Shown piece after piece: positions 60,830 through 64,000 of a stretch of 64,000 bases of DNA (position 1 is its first letter; the number at the start of each line of letters is the position of its first letter). The notes beneath the pieces were generated by a model. It saw only the letters and a program-made list of their open reading frames with translations. It was not told the origin of the DNA and made no database searches. Both the position numbers and the translations under genes were made by a program. Source of the DNA: Candidatus Aenigmatarchaeota archaeon (GTDB lineage: Archaea > Aenigmatarchaeota > Aenigmatarchaeia > CG10238-14); NCBI GenBank assembly GCA_018304545.1, contig JAGVVZ010000001.1:62001-126000 (forward strand). Reading direction: 5' to 3'.

Positions 60830-61693
60830 TCACGAAAGAGCAATCAATAAAGTACCTAAGATCATTATAATTGACCCTAATAATCTTTCTTTTATATTTT
60901 TTTCCTTAAAAACAAAATATCCAATCAAAACGCCAAAAATTACGCTCAATCTTTTTATTGATATTACATATGAAACATAAGCCATGTTAATTGCTATCAT
61001 CTGAGTTATGAAACCGAGACCACCGAAAAATCCTATCGGAACTAATATTTTTAAATTGCTGGACATTATTCCTAAGGGATTTTTTGACTTCAGTAAAGTC
61101 AATATGGATAAGACTATTATAAAAATTATATTTATACATAAAGCATAAAATATTGGAGAAGAGTTTTTAATGGCGATTTTATCAAAATTAGCACCTAGTG
61201 CCCATATAAAGGCAACTATAAGCATCAGTCTAGGACCCTTTTCTGTTAATAACATTTTAAATGGTCTTAAATATCCTTTAGATTTTTCTTTTATGTTAAG
61301 TACGTATGAACCAAATACAATTAATATAACGCCCACGAATCCCAACAAGTTAGGGAATTCACCGACAATTATTGGAGATAAAATCAGTAAAAATAAAGGT
61401 GTAAATGCTATAACAGGCAGCACGATAGACAATTCTGACGACCCGATAGCTTTCATATAAAGGACATGAGAAATAGGACCTATAATACCTATCACAATTA
61501 GTATTGGCCAAAATCCTGGTTTGATTTCCGGAATACCTGTGATTAGTAGAGCTATCAATATTATAGGAAACGAAAAAAGCCAGAATGATAAAGAAACTGT
61601 ATATACATCTATATTTTTTAAACTTTTTTTACTGAACAAATCTTTTACTGATTCAAAAAATGCTGATAAAAGGGATAATATTAACCAAAACAT
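60830..61693 (-). CDS. EamA/DMT-family transporter
   Basis: A 287-aa integral membrane protein with about ten helices in two repeats, as in the drug/metabolite transporter superfamily. Typical pieces are SFWLFSFPIILIALLITG, YMKAIGSSELSIVLPVIAFTPLF and the mirrored VIFGVLIGYFVFKEKN at the end. The substrate cannot be predicted. It is convergent with the DUF1059-like gene. Confidence 0.8.
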   Translation of the reverse strand: MFWLILSLLSAFFESVKDLFSKKSLKNIDVYTVSLSFWLFSFPIILIALLITGIPEIKPGFWPILIVIGIIGPISHVLYMKAIGSSELSIVLPVIAFTPLFLLILSPIIVGEFPNLLGFVGVILIVFGSYVLNIKEKSKGYLRPFKMLLTEKGPRLMLIVAFIWALGANFDKIAIKNSSPIFYALCINIIFIIVLSILTLLKSKNPLGIMSSNLKILVPIGFFGGLGFITQMIAINMAYVSYVISIKRLSVIFGVLIGYFVFKEKNIKERLLGSIIMILGTLLIALS

Positions 61694-61779
61694 GTCTATA
61701 ATTATATTACGGTGTATTTAAAATATTCTTTTATAATATCATTGGGTTTTCTATTTAATAGAAAAAGAATTTTTTAACT

Positions 61780-62868
61780 TTGGAAATAAGAACTATAGCT
61801 ATGAAAGGTTTAGATAAATCCAGTTTTAGCAGAATGACCGAAGAAACAGCTGATAGCATCGTTCAGCAAACGGGATGCGATAATATAGGACTTGGTATCA
61901 TATTAGGAACAGGTGCAAGTAGAATTGCAAGATTAGCATACGATGAAGGGGATGTTAAAATTGATTATGAAAGTATTCGTCCCACTATACCTGGAACCAC
62001 TATAGAAGGTCAAAAATCTGAAATTGTGGTACTAAGAAATAGACTACCAGGACATGCAAGTATTATTTTGTTTGGAAGAAGACCTCACACTTTTCGTTTA
62101 TCCAGTGATTACGAAAATCCTACACCTGATGAAATAGCATTAGAAGTTGGCTATATACCAGCTGTCTTAATGCATTTGACAAGACATGGAAGAAGATCAG
62201 GAGCTATTATAACAACGGACGCTGTAGGAGGGAGTATACACGATGGACGAAAAGGCAAAATATTAAAACCCGGTGACATAGGGATTGTGAGTGGCTACTA
62301 TACATTGGATAGAGGAGTGCATATAGGACAAGCAATTGGAGGTCCATTTTTAGATAGAAGAGATATAATGGATGAAAAAGGTATTTCGTTAGCAAGAAGA
62401 GCAAGTAAAATAAGCGGAATACCTACATATCCAGGAGATTTATATGCTGTGCATGGACCTGATTTAGAAACATCTCCAGAATATATGGCATTTCTTTTGA
62501 TGGGAGGAATTCCATTTGTTGGTATGACAGGACCCGAAGCTGAAGTGTGGTACTCTCTCAAAGGAAATATACCATTAAGAAATTTACATTTGGGTATTGT
62601 ATCAGATAACACATTACCACGTCCTTATCAATTAGAAAGATGGTTAAATGTTGCGCTTTCCAGCCACCCATTTAGAAATTACATGACAGAAGTGTTAGAA
62701 TTAAGTAGAAAAGCTGAACATACAAGAACAACACATGAAGAAAATATTAAGGCTGTAAATAGGACAACACCAAGAATTGCTAGACTATTACATACTTATG
62801 TTGCCTTATTATATGGCATAGAAAAGGCAAAATATTCTGGAAACTCTCCATTATTCACATATCAGTAA
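61780..62868 (+). CDS. Divergent purine nucleoside phosphorylase / MTAP-like protein
   Basis: A 362-aa protein. Features of the PNP/MTAP family are GLGIILGTGASRIA (phosphate loop), LPGHASIILFGRRPHTFR (GRxH), AIITTDAVGGSIHDGRKG and DLYAVHGPDLETSPEYMAFLLMGG with GMTGPEAEVWYS. It would cleave purine nucleosides with phosphate for salvage. The family is usually 260-290 aa, so it is long, with an extra C-terminal helical part. The first start is TTG 61780; ATG 61801 is another option. Confidence 0.65.
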   Translation: MEIRTIAMKGLDKSSFSRMTEETADSIVQQTGCDNIGLGIILGTGASRIARLAYDEGDVKIDYESIRPTIPGTTIEGQKSEIVVLRNRLPGHASIILFGRRPHTFRLSSDYENPTPDEIALEVGYIPAVLMHLTRHGRRSGAIITTDAVGGSIHDGRKGKILKPGDIGIVSGYYTLDRGVHIGQAIGGPFLDRRDIMDEKGISLARRASKISGIPTYPGDLYAVHGPDLETSPEYMAFLLMGGIPFVGMTGPEAEVWYSLKGNIPLRNLHLGIVSDNTLPRPYQLERWLNVALSSHPFRNYMTEVLELSRKAEHTRTTHEENIKAVNRTTPRIARLLHTYVALLYGIEKAKYSGNSPLFTYQ

Positions 62869-62901
62869 TATTCAATGTTAGATAATGATTAGTTGTTATT
62901 T

Positions 62902-63375
62902 CTACTTACTTATTGATTGAAAGGTTGTATTATAAACAAACTCGAAGGATTTTCTTTCTCCCATCAAACCGTTTATGTCATAATCAATGTCCAATTTGAA
63001 AATGATCTCATTATTCAATACGTCTATTGGTGATAAATTTTCATTGAATGGAATTGACACATATGGTTTATAAGTTCTGACAGATTTTGACGGAACAATG
63101 TCAGAAAACTTTTGTCCCCAACCAACTTCTTTAGAATTAAGAAACACTCTATATGAAACAATTTCTATATTCATTGGATAATCTGTTGGATTTGTAATTT
63201 CCAGATTGCTAGTAAAAACGGCTCCTGTTGGATTAATATAAACGAGGACAAGATTGTTTGAAGTAACAGTTGGGGAGACAATTCTGGCATAAAAACCACT
63301 TGGATTAAAGTTTTGCATAAAAAACGCTGCAACAATAATTAATGATAAAATCAGAAATTTTTGGTAAAAGTTCAT
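62902..63375 (-). CDS. Secreted or anchored LEA2-like beta-sandwich protein
   Basis: A 157-aa protein with an N-terminal hydrophobic helix (FLILSLIIVAAFFM) and a beta-rich domain. LEITNPTDYPMNIEIVSYRVFLNSKEVGWGQ resembles the WHy/LEA2 fold. Function unknown. It is divergent from the TPM gene at the window end, so envelope genes cluster there. Confidence 0.5.
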   Translation of the reverse strand: MNFYQKFLILSLIIVAAFFMQNFNPSGFYARIVSPTVTSNNLVLVYINPTGAVFTSNLEITNPTDYPMNIEIVSYRVFLNSKEVGWGQKFSDIVPSKSVRTYKPYVSIPFNENLSPIDVLNNEIIFKLDIDYDINGLMGERKSFEFVYNTTFQSISK

Positions 63376-63462
63376 AATTATTATTTATTCTGCCGATTTT
63401 TAACCTATGTGTATTACTGGTGGTTAAATACTATTTTTAATTGTATTAAACAAAATATATGC

Positions 63463-64000
63463 ATGAAAATTATACCAATTATTCTAATAATTTTGATTGC
63501 TTTTCCTTTTGTTTCCGCATTAAATAAGCCACAATTGCAAAAATACGTAAACGATTTCGCTAATGTTCTTGACTATGATTGTGAAAATAAAATTAATTCT
63601 ATTGCAGAAAAAATTGAATCGGATTCAACGGCTGAAATAGCAGTTGTTACAATGAGTAGTTTATGTAATGAATCTGGGTGTGATGATTTAGAAAAATATG
63701 CGAATGAATTATTCAGAGAAAACGGGATTGGAAAAAAAGAAAAAAATAATGGCGCAATGGTTTTAGTTTTTATCCAGGATAGAAGATATAGAATAGAAGT
63801 GGGATACGGCTTAGAAGGAAATATACCTGATATTGTGACTCATCAAGTAGCCGAGAAATACATGGTACCAGAATTTAAAGCTGGAAACTATTGTAATGGG
63901 TTGTATTATACTGTGTATAATTTAGGAGAATATATTAAAAATCCGGAGGAAAAAATTCAAACAGACTATAATAAACCTCCTGAAAAATTAAGTTATTTGG
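63463..64000 (+). CDS. TPM-domain protein, N-terminal part (runs off window)
   Basis: The first 179 codons are present. A signal peptide (MKIIPIILIILIAFPFVSA) is followed by a TPM domain: YVNDFANVLDY, STAEIAVVTMSSL, NGAMVLVFIQDRRYRIEVGYGLEG and HQVAEKYMVPEFKAGNY. TPM-domain proteins are membrane-attached and linked to photosystem repair or phosphatase activity in other organisms; in archaea the function is unknown. I take ATG 63463, because the ATG at 63459 is out of frame. Confidence 0.85.
   Translation, partial: MKIIPIILIILIAFPFVSALNKPQLQKYVNDFANVLDYDCENKINSIAEKIESDSTAEIAVVTMSSLCNESGCDDLEKYANELFRENGIGKKEKNNGAMVLVFIQDRRYRIEVGYGLEGNIPDIVTHQVAEKYMVPEFKAGNYCNGLYYTVYNLGEYIKNPEEKIQTDYNKPPEKLSYL

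Overview
The window looks like a chromosomal segment of a small, AT-rich archaeon, most likely of the DPANN type. The archaeal assignment is firm. It rests on eukaryote-like ribosomal proteins (L10e, S17e, S24e, S27e, S27ae, L44e), a GINS subunit, a class I aRF1-type release factor, PIN-ATPase-KH and DUF1512-like proteins, a TFB-type zinc ribbon, TATA-like boxes, GGTGA-type Shine-Dalgarno (SD) sites and an intron-containing tRNA-Ser. The DPANN placement is inference, from the compact layout, many tiny genes and a primase in which PriS and PriL appear fused. No CRISPR array, transposase or prophage is visible.

Layout. 1-2440: a lipoprotein-like fragment and a secreted PKD protein. 2.5-8.4 kb: PheS, an inositol-phosphatase-family enzyme, a HAD-Nudix fusion, a deoxyribosyltransferase-like protein and PheT, packed head to tail. 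8.4-14 kb: SerB-like, MinD-like and NagD-like proteins, small unknowns and a DUF1512-like protein. 14-20.7 kb: thymidylate kinase, an MtrA-like/thymidylate-synthase fusion, MscL, L10e, a paralogous pair of membrane proteins, DUF1003 and HD proteins. 20.7-24.1 kb: GlyRS, a beta-propeller glycosidase-like protein, a methyltransferase and an Lrp regulator. 24.2-28.6 kb: tandem zinc fingers, a pentapeptide protein, a nitrilase, the GINS-L44e-S27e operon and a membrane HTH protein. 28.6-35 kb: ALDH, fused primase, S17e, Dabb, FkbM methyltransferase and PIN-ATPase. 35-44 kb: short zinc proteins, Nudix, HisRS, two tandem HisD homologues, an AbrB-like ORF, a PRPP-synthetase-like protein, a pseudo-GTPase and a permuted GTPase. 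44-53 kb: phosphoesterase, coiled coil, UppP, DEAD-box helicase, rhomboid, tRNA-Ser, membrane proteins, S27ae and S24e. 53-64 kb: ZIP transporter, aRF1, ValRS, two phosphoesterases, EamA transporter, PNP and a truncated TPM protein.

Much of the window is translation machinery (four aminoacyl-tRNA synthetases, six ribosomal proteins, a release factor, a tRNA) mixed with nucleotide metabolism and salvage. The most unusual locus is valS-aRF1. The release factor carries GGW where GGQ is expected. It has no canonical start codon before conserved sequence, and it lies in the same frame as valS across one TGA. Other points of interest are a fused primase with an incomplete set of iron-sulfur cysteines, a free-standing TFB zinc ribbon, an unusual tRNA-Ser intron, a tandem HisD pair with one altered active site, and a 47-bp exact repeat linking two neighbouring membrane-protein genes.
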